From Haberlea rhodopensis (taxonomy: Eukaryota > Streptophyta > Magnoliopsida > Lamiales > Gesneriaceae): DNA of 64,000 nucleotides. A program made the position numbers and the translations under genes. Location of the stretch: positions 806,001 to 870,000 of the forward strand of contig CAJQUN010000052.1 in the NCBI GenBank assembly GCA_907163345.1, in the 5' to 3' direction. The notes under the pieces were generated by a model, which worked only from the letters and a program-made list of their open reading frames with translations, was not told where the DNA came from and did no database searches. Below are positions 10,909 through 23,275 of the stretch, in pieces (the first letter of the stretch is position 1; every line of letters starts with the position of its first letter).

Positions 10909-11626
10909 TGGATATTTTGGAGCATTTTGAAGACAAGAAACAAGACTATAAACTACAAGAAAGCTTTGCTCAATTCAAATTATTCTAGCATTGCAAACTT
11001 CATACATTTGTGTTGTATTGGAGTTTGTAATTTCTTGTGTGGGAGTTTTGATTCTTCATGTTGGTACACCGTGAATGTGTTATTTGAGTTATTGTAAGGT
11101 CCTCCAACACCGACGCAAGTTGTAAATCGTAAAAATCATCAACAAGTAAAGTTGGTGCAAGTGTGTGGCTATCCTTGGAGCCCTTAAGGCCAAGAAGACT
11201 CGTGAAGAGTGTGGGTAACTCGGGAAGAGTTTTGTGTGGCTATCCTTGGAGCCCTTAAGGCCAAGAAGACTCATGAAGAGTGTGGTACTCGTGAAGAGCT
11301 GTTTTACTCGTGAAGAGTGTGTTGTGGCTAACTTGGAGCCCGTAAGGCCAAGATCAAAGTTGTTCTAGTGGAACCTCGAAAAACATTTTCTAACCGGGAA
11401 GAGGAGACGTAGCCGATTCATCGCCGAACTTCTGTAACAAATATTCGTGTTGTTTATCGCTTTATTTACTTTACGCATTTATTTATTACTTATTATTATT
11501 TATTGTTCGGTTGACTTGAAGTCTTCCGCAGCGCAAACTCGACATTTTGCAAATTCATTTTATAACGCTAAAGTAGCCAATGAACCTCATTCACCCCCCC
11601 CCCCCCTCCTTTTCGGTTCCAACAAG

Positions 11627-11640
11627 TGGTATCAGAGTCA
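11627..11640 (+). other. Primer-binding site
   Basis: tggtatcagagtca, matching the plant initiator tRNA-Met complement (TGGTATCAGAGC) except near the end, two bases after the LTR. Copy B has the exact tggtatcagagcc at 57061. Confidence 0.9.
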
Positions 11641-11671
11641 CTTGATTTTTGTTTTAAATCAAATTCTTTTT

Positions 11672-13309
11672 ATGGCTAATCTAGCAAATGAGTTTGCTCA
11701 AGGTCAATCGACAAATCGACATACGCTCTTCACGGGAGATAACTACGGATATTGGAAGAATAGAATTTCTCTATATATCCAATCCGTAGATTATGACCTA
11801 TGGAAGATTATTATGAATGGTCCACATATTCCTTTGAAGGAAGTTGGGGGAATAAGTATTCCCAAAGAAATGGACGATTTTACAGGAGCGGATATGATTT
11901 TAATTTCTCAAAATGCTAAAGCTATTAATATTTTACATTGTGCTTTAGATATGAAGGAGTACAACCGGATCTCGATGTGATCAACCTCAAAGGAAATTTG
12001 GGACAAATTGCAAATTTGTCATGAGGGCACAAATCAAGTGAAGGAGACAAAGATAGATCTACTACAACACAAGTATGAAACATTTGAGATGGAATTCGGA
12101 GAAGTCGTAGACTCGATGTTTAGAAGGCTCACCCAAATTATAAATGAGCTTGCACAACTTGGTGAGAAGTACCCTCCAAAGCAAATATGGAGAAGAGCAC
12201 TTAGAGCCTTACCACAAGAATGGGATGCCAAGATGACGGCCATCATCGAATCCAACAAAGGAGAAAGTGCATCATATGACCTTGATGAACTTCATGGCAC
12301 CTTGGTGACCCATGAGCTTGAAGTGTCAACACGGAAGGGAATAAAGGAGGATGATAGATCCATAAGAAAGGGGATCGCCTTTGTCGGGAGGAAATATCAA
12401 TTCGATGATGAAGAGATGATCTTGTTCACAAGAAAGTTCAAGAAATTCTTCAACAAACACAACAAGCCAAAGACCTCCGGTGCTATCAAACATGATTCCA
12501 AACAAGAGGTAACATGCTATAATTGTCAAGATAAAGGTCATTATGCTAATAAATGTCCTAGGAAGAAGAATGAGGATAAAGGGAAGAAGAAAGCTCTAAT
12601 AGCCACATGGAGTGATAGTGACTCCGATGGGGAAGAAGCAACAAACCTTTGTCTCATGGCCAAAGATGACGCAAATAAGGAAGAATGTGAAAGCGACGAT
12701 GAGGTACCATCTTTTGATGAATTATTAGATTCCTATCATGAGCTTATTGATGTTCTTGGTAAAACCAAGATGAGTAACAAATTAATCAAACTTGAAATAG
12801 CCAAGAGAGATGAAGAAAACAATTCATTGAAAAATGAATTAAGTTATTTGAAGAAATCTTTTTGCAAGTTTAGTGATAGTAGTTTAAAGATGAATGAATT
12901 GCTTGGCTTGCAACGTTGTAGCTTTGATAAAGCCGGACTAGGCTTTCCAAGCAAATCTAAAACATTTTTAAGCTTGTTGGCTAAAGCTAAGCACAATTCT
13001 CCTACTTGCACTTATTGTTGTAAAGATGTTCATACAAAGAATAAATGTAGATTTGCTAAAATCCAATACCAACGTAACAAGAGGTGGAAATGGATTCCAA
13101 AGGCGACGATGAAAGCTAACCCGCAAGGACCCAAAAATCAAATGGGTACCAAAGATCCTCCAATCATGAACTTGTTTTGTAGGAACAACAAAGGGAGAGA
13201 GGATGAAGGCACAAGCACCTCAAGGGAGGAAATCATATTATGCACCACAATAGAAGAAGCGCGAGGTATAGGACCAATGACAAGAACGTATTCTTGTCAG
13301 CAAAGGTAA
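11672..13309 (+). pseudogene. Copia-type gag (one internal stop)
   Basis: 545 codons from ATG at 11672, interrupted by a single TGA at 11978-11980. Copy B has TGC (Cys) at that position but carries stops of its own nearby. The N-terminal part (TLFTGDNYGYWKNRI, IQSVDYDLWKII) is the DUF4219/UBN2-type copia Gag. A CCHC zinc knuckle, CYNCQDKGHYANKC, lies at about 12520-12560, and a second Cys-rich motif (CTYCCKDVHTKNKC) near 13005-13045. An acidic coiled region lies between them. The frame ends EARGIGPMTRT...QQR without running into a protease. Apart from the stop it is intact, so it is recently inactive or read through. Confidence 0.88.
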
Positions 13310-14105
13310 ATTTATTTTGTGCATTTAAAAAGAGCAATTCAAAATTTCATTGGCACAAATTAATTGTGACCAATAAATAATGAAGCTCAATAGTCATTGA
13401 TAGTAAAATGCATTTCCCCTTAGCATATGCACATATAAATTGTTTTTGATGCATTATTTATGCATATCTCCTTTTAGCAAGTATCTTGATATGCCTTGAA
13501 TTCACTTTGAATTTGAAATGTGCAATTATGTGATTAAGCATGCTATAATTGTTTGGATGCTCAATCTTTGATATAATGCTATCATGACCTTAATAAATTT
13601 ATTATCATTAACTTATCAAATGATGCTTTGAGAATTTTAATGTCTATTGGGCATAAGTGCATGAATTCTTAATAGAACATATGCACATTTTGCACATTTA
13701 GAATTCATTGTTGATTGCCTTAAACGCATGTTTGTCTTCCTCTGAGTGATTTAATCTTATGATTGTTATGATTATTACATGCTTGATGAGGAACATGTGT
13801 AAATTGTTAAAATATGGCTATGTGTCAACATATACTTGTGATATGATTATTTGAATTTTGTGCTTTTTGCTTATCACAAAAAGGGGGAGAATTTTGTGAT
13901 AAACTTGAAGTTTAATACATGCATAGTTTGAGGGGGAGAGCTTAATACATGCATGGTTTGAGGCGGAGAGTGTTTTATATTATGCTTACTTGGTAAATTT
14001 TGTATGTGCTATGCAATTGTTAAGGGGGAGTCTTGTTTACTCACATTTCATGCATATTACATAGTCAAGTTTATCAAGTTTTGTGATCATCAAAAAGGGG
14101 GAGAT
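13310..14105 (+). other. Non-coding spacer with multiple purine tracts
   Basis: No pol coding. AT-rich sequence with repeated purine blocks (aaaaagggggagaa at 13878, gagggggagagc at 13932, aagggggagtc at 14022) and the final PPT aaaaagggggagat directly before the right LTR. The spacer is conserved in copy B (62480-63238), including the block order, which suggests a role in the RNA or in plus-strand priming. Confidence 0.75.
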
Positions 14106-15350
14106 TGTTGAGCCTTAAACGCATTGTTGAGTTTAATGCTTAATTTATCTCCGAATTATTTATGAGTTTTGATGATCAACAAAACTTGTGTTTGTTATAC
14201 TAATGTGTCTACTTAGTGTACATGTTTAGTTGATTGAAAAGTGGAATGTTTGAAGAAAATCAATTGTGCAAGGTCTGGGCAGGATCGCCCCAGGCGATGG
14301 CTGCCAGTAAGGACATCGCCATACATGTCGACTGAAGCGACGCCGAGGCCCGCGCGCAGGGTGAGTTCGCCTGAGGCGATGGCTTGATCGCCTGAGGCGA
14401 TGTCTGGACCGGCTGAGGCGATGGGTGCTTCGTTTGAGGCGATGAAGATTTTTGATCAAACGAATCTACGGCATTGGTTTTCGGTATGGATCGCCTGAGG
14501 CGATTTGCGGAGCTTGGTGACCATTGGGGCGCGGCGATGGTGATCGCCCGAGGCGATGTCCGAGGCGATCTTGGAGTGATTCAAGCCTTAAGTGTAGCAA
14601 CGGCTAGTAGGAGCCTTGGGGGCCTCCTACACTATAAATATGGATATTTTGGAGCATTTTGAAGACAAGAAACAAGACTATAAACTACAAGAAAGCTTTG
14701 CCCAATTCAAATTATTCTAGCATTGCAAACTTCATACATTTGTGTTGTATTGGAGTTTGTAATCCATTTCTTGTGTGGGGGGTTTTGATTCTTCGTGTTG
14801 GTACACCGTGAATGTGTTATTTGAGTTATTGTAAGGTCCTCCAACACAGACGCAAGTTGGAAATTGTAAGAGTCATGAACAAGTAAAGTTGGTGCAAGTG
14901 TGTGGCTATCCTTGGAGCCCTTAAGGCCAAGAAGACTCGTGAAGAGTGTGGGTAACTCGGGAAGAGTTTTGTGTGGCTATCCTTGGAGCCCTTAAGGCCA
15001 AGAAGACTCGTGAAGAGTGTGGTGCTCATGAAGAGTTGTTTTACTCGTGAAGAGTGTGTTGTGGCTAACTTGGAGCCCTTAAGGCCAATATCAAAGTTGT
15101 TCTAGTTGAACCTCGGTTAAACATTTTCTAACCGGGAAGAGGAGACGTAGGTGATTCATCGCCGAACTTCTATAACAAATATTCGTGTCGTTTATCGCTT
15201 ATTTACTTTACGTATTTATTTATTACTTCTTATTATTTATTGTTCGATTGACTTGAAGTCTTCCGCAACGCAAACTCGACATTTTGCAAATCCATTTTAA
15301 AACGCTAAAGTAGCCAAGAAACCTCATTCACCCCCTCTTCGGTTCCAACA
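14106..15350 (+). repeat. Right LTR of copy A
   Basis: 1245 bp, same termini as the left LTR. It has fewer palindrome units (14285-14570) and only a short C-run before the end, which accounts for most of the length difference. TATA box at 14633. Confidence 0.9.
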
Positions 15351-15569
15351 CATCCCAAATTACATATTTATTTGCTTAATTCCTTTTACTTGATCATAAT
15401 AATAATAACATATTATAACATGTGATGCAGTGCAGGTTTACACTTGATACAATTTTTTGATCAATATTACATTAATAGTTCAGCCATTTTGTTGTGAATA
15501 TTTTAATCAAAGTTTATGAAAATTTGTTTTTTTTTTTTGAGAAAAATTTATGAAAATTTTAATTTGAAT

Positions 15570-16395
15570 TGAAGCCAAACTAAAAGATGAGCATTGATGA
15601 ATGATAGACACAACATATCCAATGCCAAGACCTCACGTTCACCAACTCAACTGTGAAAGCTGTCGAAGTCTCCTCATTACATAACAACTTTTTATTTCGG
15701 GCAAGCCACAAACTCCAAACAATACACTCCCAAATAACTAGTCACTCCTCTTTTCCTTTTGAATTCATCAAAAGGCCCATGTGATGCCAAAAGTTCAAAA
15801 CAGGATCTTCACGAGGCACTATAACTATATTCAACAAATTATAAGAATCTTTCCAAACAACAATAACAAAGAGGCAAGAGAAGAATAAAAGATTCAATCT
15901 TCCTCCTCACCACCACAAAACACGCACAAAGCTGAATTATTGTCTAACTTGATACCTCTTCTAATCAGATTGGTTTTGGTTGGGACACGATTTGGAGTAG
16001 CTTCCAAGCGAAACCCGAGACCTTTTTAGGGGCCATCAAACTGACTTGAAAGCAAGTCCATCCCTGAACTTCTGAACCACATCTTTTTTTCAATGCTTTA
16101 TACGCTGAACTTGTTGAGATCAATCCGTTATTCTCTAGTTTCCAATGCCACACATCATCTTGGGACGAATTTTGCAACAAGAATCAAGAAACTGCACCAT
16201 TTCGTAAATAAGTTGCTCTTCCCACAAAATGGCTCCCTCATCCAATTTCACACCCACACCCACGACCAACCACTATCAATCCATGAACACATATCCGCAA
16301 TCAAACATCTCCCATCCACATCTATATTGAACAATGTAGGAATTCACAGTCAAACTATCCCCAACTGCCCACTTGTCAACCTCAAATCTTGTATC
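15570..16395 (-). pseudogene. LINE reverse-transcriptase C-terminal fragment
   Basis: Minus-strand translation gives the zf-RVT region of plant L1-type LINEs: DDVWHWKLENNGLISTSSAY, KALKKRCG and MAPKKVSGFAWKLL at 16180-15970. Past a stop, another frame reads a Cys-rich finger segment (LCACFVVVRRKIE-like) and a C-terminal region down to about 15570. Upstream to 16395 are Trp-rich stretches typical of the preceding part. Stops and frame changes mark it as dead. The + strand LTR sequence at 16402 abuts its upstream end. 15351-15569 holds nothing recognisable. Confidence 0.75.
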
Positions 16396-17327
16396 ACGAC
16401 CATTACCGTGAGGACCCGGTCCTAATCAAATGTTTAATTATCACACAACGATTATGTTTTTTGTAAACAACGGAAGATTATTTAAAATCTGCCATACCAA
16501 GAATCCTCGATAAGAGTCTCTAAAACCCGTCGATTTAGCCCTGAAAATATCGAATTTGATTTCTAGGGTTTTTCCGAATTTTGGTTCGATTTCTTTAGTT
16601 CTCCATGAATTGTTTCGATTGTACTTATCTAACACCTTCCCCTCACCATGACCAGCGTTTCCCCTCTGGTCTCCGCCAGTCTAGCCGCCGGAGTCACCGA
16701 AAAATCGCCTAAATCCGTCGGGTTTTGCTTAAAGAACAGGGTAACTTTTTTTCCAGCCCTTAATTCAAAATTTTGGGTTTTAATTTTAGTGTTGATGTTA
16801 GTTCTTGCATTGCTTGTGGAGTTGGTTCGATTTAGCCGATGCATGTTCGATTAGCCGATGCATGTTAATCATTTGGGGATGGAAAATGCTTAAATTCTAT
16901 TCTTAATCAATTTTAACTCCATTAAATCATGCTTTACTTGATTAATTAGAAATGGGGGAATAGCTCGGTTTTCATGCTACTGTTTTAAGAAGAATTTTGA
17001 AATCTAGTGTTGAAGCAATTATATAGAATTGTCAGTGCATAAAGCTCAATGGCTCTTGTTGTTTATTCTGTTTCTAAATCTTAAAGATAATGACATTATT
17101 CTAGAATGGTTTCAGTTTTGATGTTGTATTTGAGTTAGTAAATATGTTGCATGTTTGGAAATCTGCTGTTATAAGGTGCTTGTGCGATTACAATGCATGT
17201 GTGGGTGCATGTTTTAGCATAATTGAGTCGATGTGGGGTTTAGTTGATGATTTCAGTAATGTCCTCATTTCATTTCTGTAATAGCCAAGTTCAAACTAAG
17301 TTTAGTTTCCAAGTAATGAATAATATT

Positions 17328-18516
17328 TGTTAGGATCGGTCCGGAGTGTTTAGAGGGGGGGGGGGGGGGGGGGTGAATGAACACTCCTTCTAAAAATTAA
17401 TCCTTTGTTATTTCTTTCGGATTAGTGAAAGAAATCTGTTTCTTAATCAATTCTTGTACAGAACAGACCACTGAAAGTATAAGTGCGGAACGGTCTGTTC
17501 TTGTATATGTAAGAACGGCTCGATGGCTAGTGTGAAAGAACAAGTGCAGAAATAAGATACACAGGATATGTTTCTGGAAGTTCGAAAGTAGTGTAATCCT
17601 TCTACGTCTCCCCTTCTTCCAATTAAGGAAGGTTTATACTAGAAGACTTTGATTTATACAATCCTGTTGTACAAACCCGATTCAGACTGGATTTACCTCA
17701 CTACCAATCTGAAACTCCTAGTCACTCGATCTGCTCAGACACACTTTGTCTGACAGTTACAATATGTTTCTCACTTCTATTTTTCAACACAGAAAACACA
17801 AGATGCGCACAGTGATCCTAAATGATCAAATGTTACAAAGTAAACGTGCTTAAGAATGATTTCAGCTCGAGAGCTTCTGAGCTTGTAAGCTTGGGTTGTT
17901 TTTGCTTTCTTGTGTGTTTTTCAATTGATCAGCAAGAGTCAGTAAGTTCCTTTTGTTGCATCCTTTTATAGTTGAAGGTACCAACGACATTATTTCCCTT
18001 AATGTGCAACTTTGACTCTTCTTAAACTCTGAGAAAGCTACAGTCTTCTTCTTCAGGATATTTGCCGTTCTGGTTCATACTTTCGGCGACTGTCAGGTAA
18101 GCTCTTCTTTGTCTTCTTACCTATTATGGCAATCTTCAGTCTTTGGTCCTTTGTAGCATTAATTACGACATTAAATGCTACAATAAATAGCCGTTAATGA
18201 TTCGGACTGAGGAGCCATTCTGTATGTATCCTAAGCTGCTCTGATCTGATAAAGATAGAGATCGATCTGAAGCTTTGGTTTAGTCAGTCTGATATTCATC
18301 GATCCGGTCTGATAAGTAATGTGTCTTATCAGCTTGTTCTGTTGTTGAGCTATCGATCTGGTTAGTCTGATTACCCTCGATCCGGTCTGATATGCTTTGT
18401 CATCTTATCAGCTTGATCTGTTTTGGGCGATCGTTCTGGTCAGTCTGATTTCTCTCGATCCGGTCTGATATGTTTTGTCATCTTTAAATTCTCATCGATA
18501 AGATCCGGAACTAACA
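17328..18516 (-). mobile_element. Nested solo LTR (copia-type), 5-bp TSD
   Basis: 1189 bp with perfect 6-bp termini TGTTAG...CTAACA and a perfect target duplication ATATT (17323-17327 and 18517-18521). The minus orientation is inferred from TATAAAAGGA on the minus strand (17970-17961) and from the C-run near the 3' end (19 G at 17355-17373 on +), as in the copia LTRs here. Tandem units of about 65 bp (ctcgatccggtctgata, cttatcagc) fill 18235-18490, upstream of the TATA. No internal region: a solo LTR. Confidence 0.85.
18235..18490 (-). repeat. Tandem repeat array with inverted CTGATAAG/CTTATCAG
   Basis: Three to four units built on gatccggtctgata and cttatcagcttg-tctg. The clearest inverted pair is CTGATAAG (18309-18316), 8-nt loop, CTTATCAG (18325-18332). 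In LTR orientation the array lies upstream of the TATA box at 17970. Confidence 0.75.
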
Positions 18517-19139
18517 ATATTGAATAATGCAAATGGATGTGATTGAAATGGAAAGTATTGAATTTCGAACTATTGATAGGCTTATGGTTTCACCAGAGTT
18601 GATTAGGAAGCTAAGAGTTTTCCTTAAAATACTGAAAACCTCATGAAATGAATTGCATGAACTTGGGAATCAAATCAATATGCTGGTGAATGTGGTTTAA
18701 ACATGAAAGGAAATTGAATACGAATTGGAAATATGATGATTCTAATTACTTGATTTTAACAAATTAAATGACATAGTATGATTGAAAGAATATTTGAAAT
18801 TGTGTAGATCTTATTAAATTCCATACTGAAAGGTCATTGATGTTATCGAAGATATCGATATTGGACAACTAAGAATAGGTATGTTGTGATCGGTAACATA
18901 CATCATGTATCTGTATTATTTGATACATGATTTGCTGAACTTATGTGAATTACGTGAAATTACTTGGCTATGTGATTTTAGTTGAATTATGGAGCATTCA
19001 TATCATTCAAAATTGTTATATCGGTGTAGAAAATAAATGTTTTGTTAACACACATCATTTTGATAAATGTCATCGATAAATGACATATACATGTTGGACG
19101 TTTCATATTTATCTATCCATTTCTTTGATATCCTTGATA

Positions 19140-20540
19140 ATAACTGAGTTGATTTACTCTGAGTGTCGGGGACGCTGGGAACGATGATGACAGACAGTTT
19201 AGGTAGCAACTGTAGTCACGCAAGTTGCTGCCGACCTAGACACGAGGAATGACGGGCACAACACATGATGATTCTCCTAGCGCAATGTGTGTATGTCGCC
19301 ACCCTCTACTCGAGCTTGATATTGATTGATGATAGATTTCTTTGGACTCCGATAATTGGTATCTTGAGATTCGATTCATTGTACCTTACATGCATTGCAT
19401 TACATTGCATAGCATTGCATCATCTATCACATTTTATAGATACATGTTGTAATTACTTGATAGTTTTATATTGGGCTTTGGCTCACCCCAATGGGGCTAT
19501 TGTTGTCTTTGTGTGTGGGCAATGACAGGTATTACAGGTAACCAGGATCCCAATGAGGGAATACTCGTTGAATTCTTACCTGAGATTGTTTCTTTTATCT
19601 TTTTCCCGGTCGTAGGTTAGTTAAATTATACCAGGGTGTGTCCTGGATCGTATAATTATGTAAATTGAGTTTATTTTAGTTCAGTCTTGAATATTTGTGA
19701 TTATTCGTTGTTTACTTACTGCTGATGGTATTATGTAAATATTTTGAGTATGAAATATGTGCTGGAGACTTATTGTGCATGCTATTGTGAGGGCTCGATC
19801 CTAATGTGGTGTTTAATTAACACATAATGATTAATTGCGTAAACAGCGGAAGATTTATTTCAAATGTTTTGTCAAATGACCCTAAAATATTTTCGTTTTT
19901 AGGTGATACATATATAATGATACTTAAAATATGTAATTCCAGTTTTTCAATTCAACATGTTGCTAATCACATAAGCATTGAATATATAATCAATATACTC
20001 AAAATAAAGATACTTTGGCATACCCCGGTAATTTAAAATGTATCTAAAAAGTACTCTAACAATTACTGAGACTCAGACTCAACATACCAAAGTTGAACTC
20101 AGGTATTCTGAGATGCTTCCTCACAAGCATCCAAAGTCTGTCTACATGTAACACATGTCACGCCCGAACAACAAAAGACATGACAGCCCCCACTACGGGG
20201 GTCAGAACCCAGTACGAGAAATAAATAGATCATGTCAAGAATTACAAAGTATCATGCAATGCATATCATGTATGAATGCGATGTATGAATGGGCGTAAAT
20301 AATCGAATCTCAAGATACCAATATCGGTGTCCAAAGGAAGGTATCATCAATCAATATCAGCTCGAGCAGAGGGTGACAACACACACACTTTGCGCTAGGA
20401 GAATCATCATGTGCTGTGCTCGTCATCCCTCGTGTCTAGGTCCGGTAGCAACGCGCGTGACTACAGTCGCTACCTAAGTTGCCTGTCATCGCCGTGCTCG
20501 TCGTCCCCGACACTCAGAGTAAATCAACTCAGTCATCATC
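19140..20540. repeat. Inverted repeat of LTR sequence
   Basis: Left arm about 19140-19540, right arm about 20200-20540. Shared tracts include actctgagtgtcggggacg, gatgattctcctagcgcaa and ggtatcttgagattcgatt, each reverse-complemented on the right. The arms are diverged and asymmetric, so this is juxtaposition of two LTR copies rather than a recent hairpin. Confidence 0.75.
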
Positions 20541-21787
20541 AAGAATATCAAAGAAATGGATAGATCAATATGATATGTCCATGAATAATCTATGCATCAT
20601 ATGACATATGCAACTCAATATGTCATGCAATCTCATGTGAAAGTCAATACATATCATGTAATTTACATAGCATGTGGTCTAATGTATCTCAACATATCAT
20701 GTAGTCACATAAGATCATATAGTGACTATTAAATCATATAAATCAATTAATGCCATGTAAAATTATACAAAAGCATCATTACACGTCTTCGCTAGACGTC
20801 GTGATAAAACTCATTTCTACGTACCTCAAACTGTTAGCTAATTACCAAGTGATCCTTGACTCGATCTCAGGATTAGTAAACCTGGTCGTAGCAGTTCCAA
20901 TTACAAGATAAGGTCACATACTAGACTTAGACTTATCAAAATAATACTCAAACTTAGACCCAAAGTCAACTCTCTAAATTTCAGCCTGCGCAATCATAGA
21001 GATTGGCTCATAACTTTCCCGACACTTAATCAAATGACATGGGTCCGATTTTGTTTAAAAGCTAACTCAAAAATGAACATTTTATCAGTTCAACTCATCT
21101 TCAAATTCGTTCATTTAGCCTAGGTAAAATGACCAAGCACAATCTGCTGGGAAAAACATGACACTCACCAAATTCCAGCCTGACCCATTTTCGTATAAAA
21201 ATCATAATAAATTCGTATGACGTCCAAATGATTCTGGTGCCCAAAGTTAAAAAACTCAAAGGACTTCATTTCTTATCTGATGAAGTCAAGCTGGTTCCTT
21301 CATCTAAAAGTAGTTTAATTACTAAAAGCGTAGACTTTGAAATCTATTTTCCAGTCTGAGCGGTGTTTGTAAAATCGTCATAACGTTTTCATTTTAAATT
21401 CAAATTGCATGATTCTAGTGGAAAAGGACAGCCAACTCGAAGTACTCCAATTCTTATTTCTACACATTTTTCGGAATTCCTAGCCAAAAATGCCCAGGAA
21501 CCCAAAGAACACACTGCATGGGTATCTTCGCCCATATGCAGGGCATAGATTGAGCACTTAAATTATAAAATTCATAACTAATTGAAAATGAGTCTGATTT
21601 AAGTCCTCTTTTGTTTTATAAATTCAATACAATTAAAATATCTCCAATTTTTATTTGAAGACCGTCAACCAATTCGAAGGGAAAATTTGTCAAAAGTTCG
21701 GAATTCTACAATGCATGTGCATTTACAGTACATGCAGAGTCAAATATGGCACTCTGATCACTTATTTTTTAAACAGAAATTTCTCAG

Positions 21788-23275
21788 TGTAGCGATTCTA
21801 TACCGCAAGTGCACGGTGTCAAGTTTTAGTATAGTGATAATATAAGTAAGGATGTCGAACCCACAGGGACTGACGTATAAGTACCAAATAAAATTAGCGA
21901 AATTATATTTAGCCTACGAAAAAGATGATTAAATAACTAATTAAACTAAAGAATTAAAAACTCAAAACTAATACAACTCCTTTGAAGACGCGAAGGAATT
22001 CCGCTCAAGAAATCTATCAAGATGTTCGTTCAATTGCGCGTCGTCAATGATTGGTTTGTTAAAACAACTACGTATCAATCAATTCTTAAGGTGACGGATT
22101 TCCGAATATAATCAATACACTCTCTCGAGCTGTATTGAAACTATTAATAAATTGACGCAAGTAACTCTCGTTCACTTAAACCAATTTAATACAGAATAAA
22201 TCTCTATGAAAACCGTTGTTCTTTAAATCTTTCAATTTAAAGTGACCACGTATGTGGTTTAATTTCTCGATCTAAATCTTAAACATACAACATGAATTAT
22301 TTAGTGTATTATAATTTTATCTCTCGATCTCAATTATAATTCACAAATTTCAATCAAAGGTAGCTACTCTTTGATAGCATGAAGCTTATAATTCATGAAC
22401 AAAAGATATTGATTCACTCAAACACAACCAAATCAAAGATTTAAATACAAAATTCCTTAAACTTGATAAAATAAACCAGATTAAATTCAAATCAAATTCA
22501 CAAGATGTTTAATCGTCTCTCGACCTCAAAAACATCAAATCAAATATGAAAATCAAATTAGTCTAAAGTTTAGAAATACGATAAACGTAGGAGCGACTCC
22601 GTGCGTTGAACGATCTTTCTTCTCTCGCTTCCTTCCTTGCACTTCAAAGGATTCTTCAACCTTGTTCTTCCGGAGATGAAAGACGGCTGAGAATTATGGA
22701 ATTAGGTCTGATAATACTCTGAATAGTGGATCCAATTGCCTCTTTTCCTTATTTATAGAGGAGGGGAGATATGGAAGTGTTTCCAAAAATCAGACTAAAT
22801 CAAGACTTTCATTTTCAGAAAATTATGCGTCTCGATCGATCGGTCCCTACGTCTCGATCGATCAAGCGCCTTCAGCTTCCGTGTCTTAGTTTCTCTGCCT
22901 CGCTCGATCGATCGAGTTGAAATGTCCAATCGATCGAGCTTTCTTCATCTTTTCTTGCCAATTCTCTGCCTCTCTCGATCGATCGAGCTGTTGATTCCGA
23001 TCGATCGAGCTCTGAAATAAATTGTTGGCCAAAACTTCTGCCTTCGTCGATCGATCGAGCTCTTGTTCCGATTGATCGACAATGTCAGAACTCAAATTCG
23101 TCATTTATTGGCTTGATTTGATCCGTTTTCTTCCTTGTAGCTCAATTCTTCAACATTCCACCTAGATTCCTGAAACAATCAAATAAATACCAAAAAGCAT
23201 AACATCTTCACGGAATCTACACGAAAATATATATAAATCAAAGCCTAAATACGCGTAATAATCAACCCTATCACA
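21788..23275 (-). mobile_element. Nested LTR-type element with CGATCGATCG array
   Basis: About 1488 bp. On + it runs TGTAGCGATTCTATACCGCA...CAACCCTATCACA; read on minus it starts TGTGATAGGGTTG and ends ...CGCTACA. The segment around 21800-21880 (gcaagtgcacggtgtcaag, tcgaacccacagggactg) is a widespread plant LTR signature. Flanks ctcag/ctcct match only partly as a target duplication. On the minus strand the palindrome array (23080-22831) precedes TATAAATA at 22757-22750. No internal coding region: a solo LTR by appearance. Confidence 0.65.
22831..23080 (-). repeat. CGATCGATCGAG palindrome array
   Basis: Eight to nine blocks based on CGATCGATCG, mostly flanked TCTCGATCGATCGAGC, spaced 15-45 bp. 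Units near the right edge are slightly decayed (attgatcgac). The array lies about 75 bp upstream of a TATAAATA on the same strand. Confidence 0.92.

Larger units (their letters stand above)
10332..11624 (+). repeat. Left LTR of copy A
   Basis: 1293 bp, TGTTG...CAACA. In order it holds the palindrome array 10511-10838, a TATA box at 10901, tandem gtggctatccttggagccc repeats of about 69 bp (11160-11345), and a run of 13 C at 11594-11606 just before the end. U3/R/U5 limits are inferred from the TATA position. Confidence 0.9.
10332..15350 (+). mobile_element. Pol-less Ty1/copia-type LTR element (copy A)
   Basis: A structurally complete element: left LTR 10332-11624, PBS 11627-11640, gag 11672-13309, non-coding spacer 13310-14105 ending in a polypurine tract, right LTR 14106-15350. 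The LTRs start TGTTGAGCC and end CGGTTCCAACA, giving the 5-bp terminal inverted pair TGTTG/CAACA. No protease, integrase, reverse transcriptase or RNase H exists between gag and PPT, so it must be mobilised in trans. The same arrangement recurs in copy B (55761 onward), so lack of pol is a family property rather than a one-off deletion. Flanks (aatca / catcc) give no matching target duplication. Confidence 0.9.
16402..19784 (+). mobile_element. Gypsy LTR-derived region, largely + orientation
   Basis: It begins gtgaggacccggtcc, matching in order the terminus at 19785 (gtgagggctcgatcc, then gtttaatta and aaacaNcggaaga). From about 19140 to 19784 it is the reverse complement, with divergence, of 20540 back toward 19900 inside the minus-strand LTR. 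It therefore holds a + oriented relative of that long LTR, possibly fused to a short minus-oriented end fragment at 16402-16490. A 1.19-kb solo LTR is nested at 17328-18516. No protein-coding gene is supported; the open frame at 16648 looks like LTR leader. Confidence 0.5.

Noticed and set aside
10332..15350. Target site duplication for copia copy A
   Set aside because: Flanking 5-mers aatca and catcc do not match; possible recombination between elements or decay, so none is claimed.
16648..16854. Possible gene first exon (MTSVSPLVSASLAAGV) followed by a GT donor
   Set aside because: No downstream exon fits; position and composition match the leader part of a gypsy LTR.
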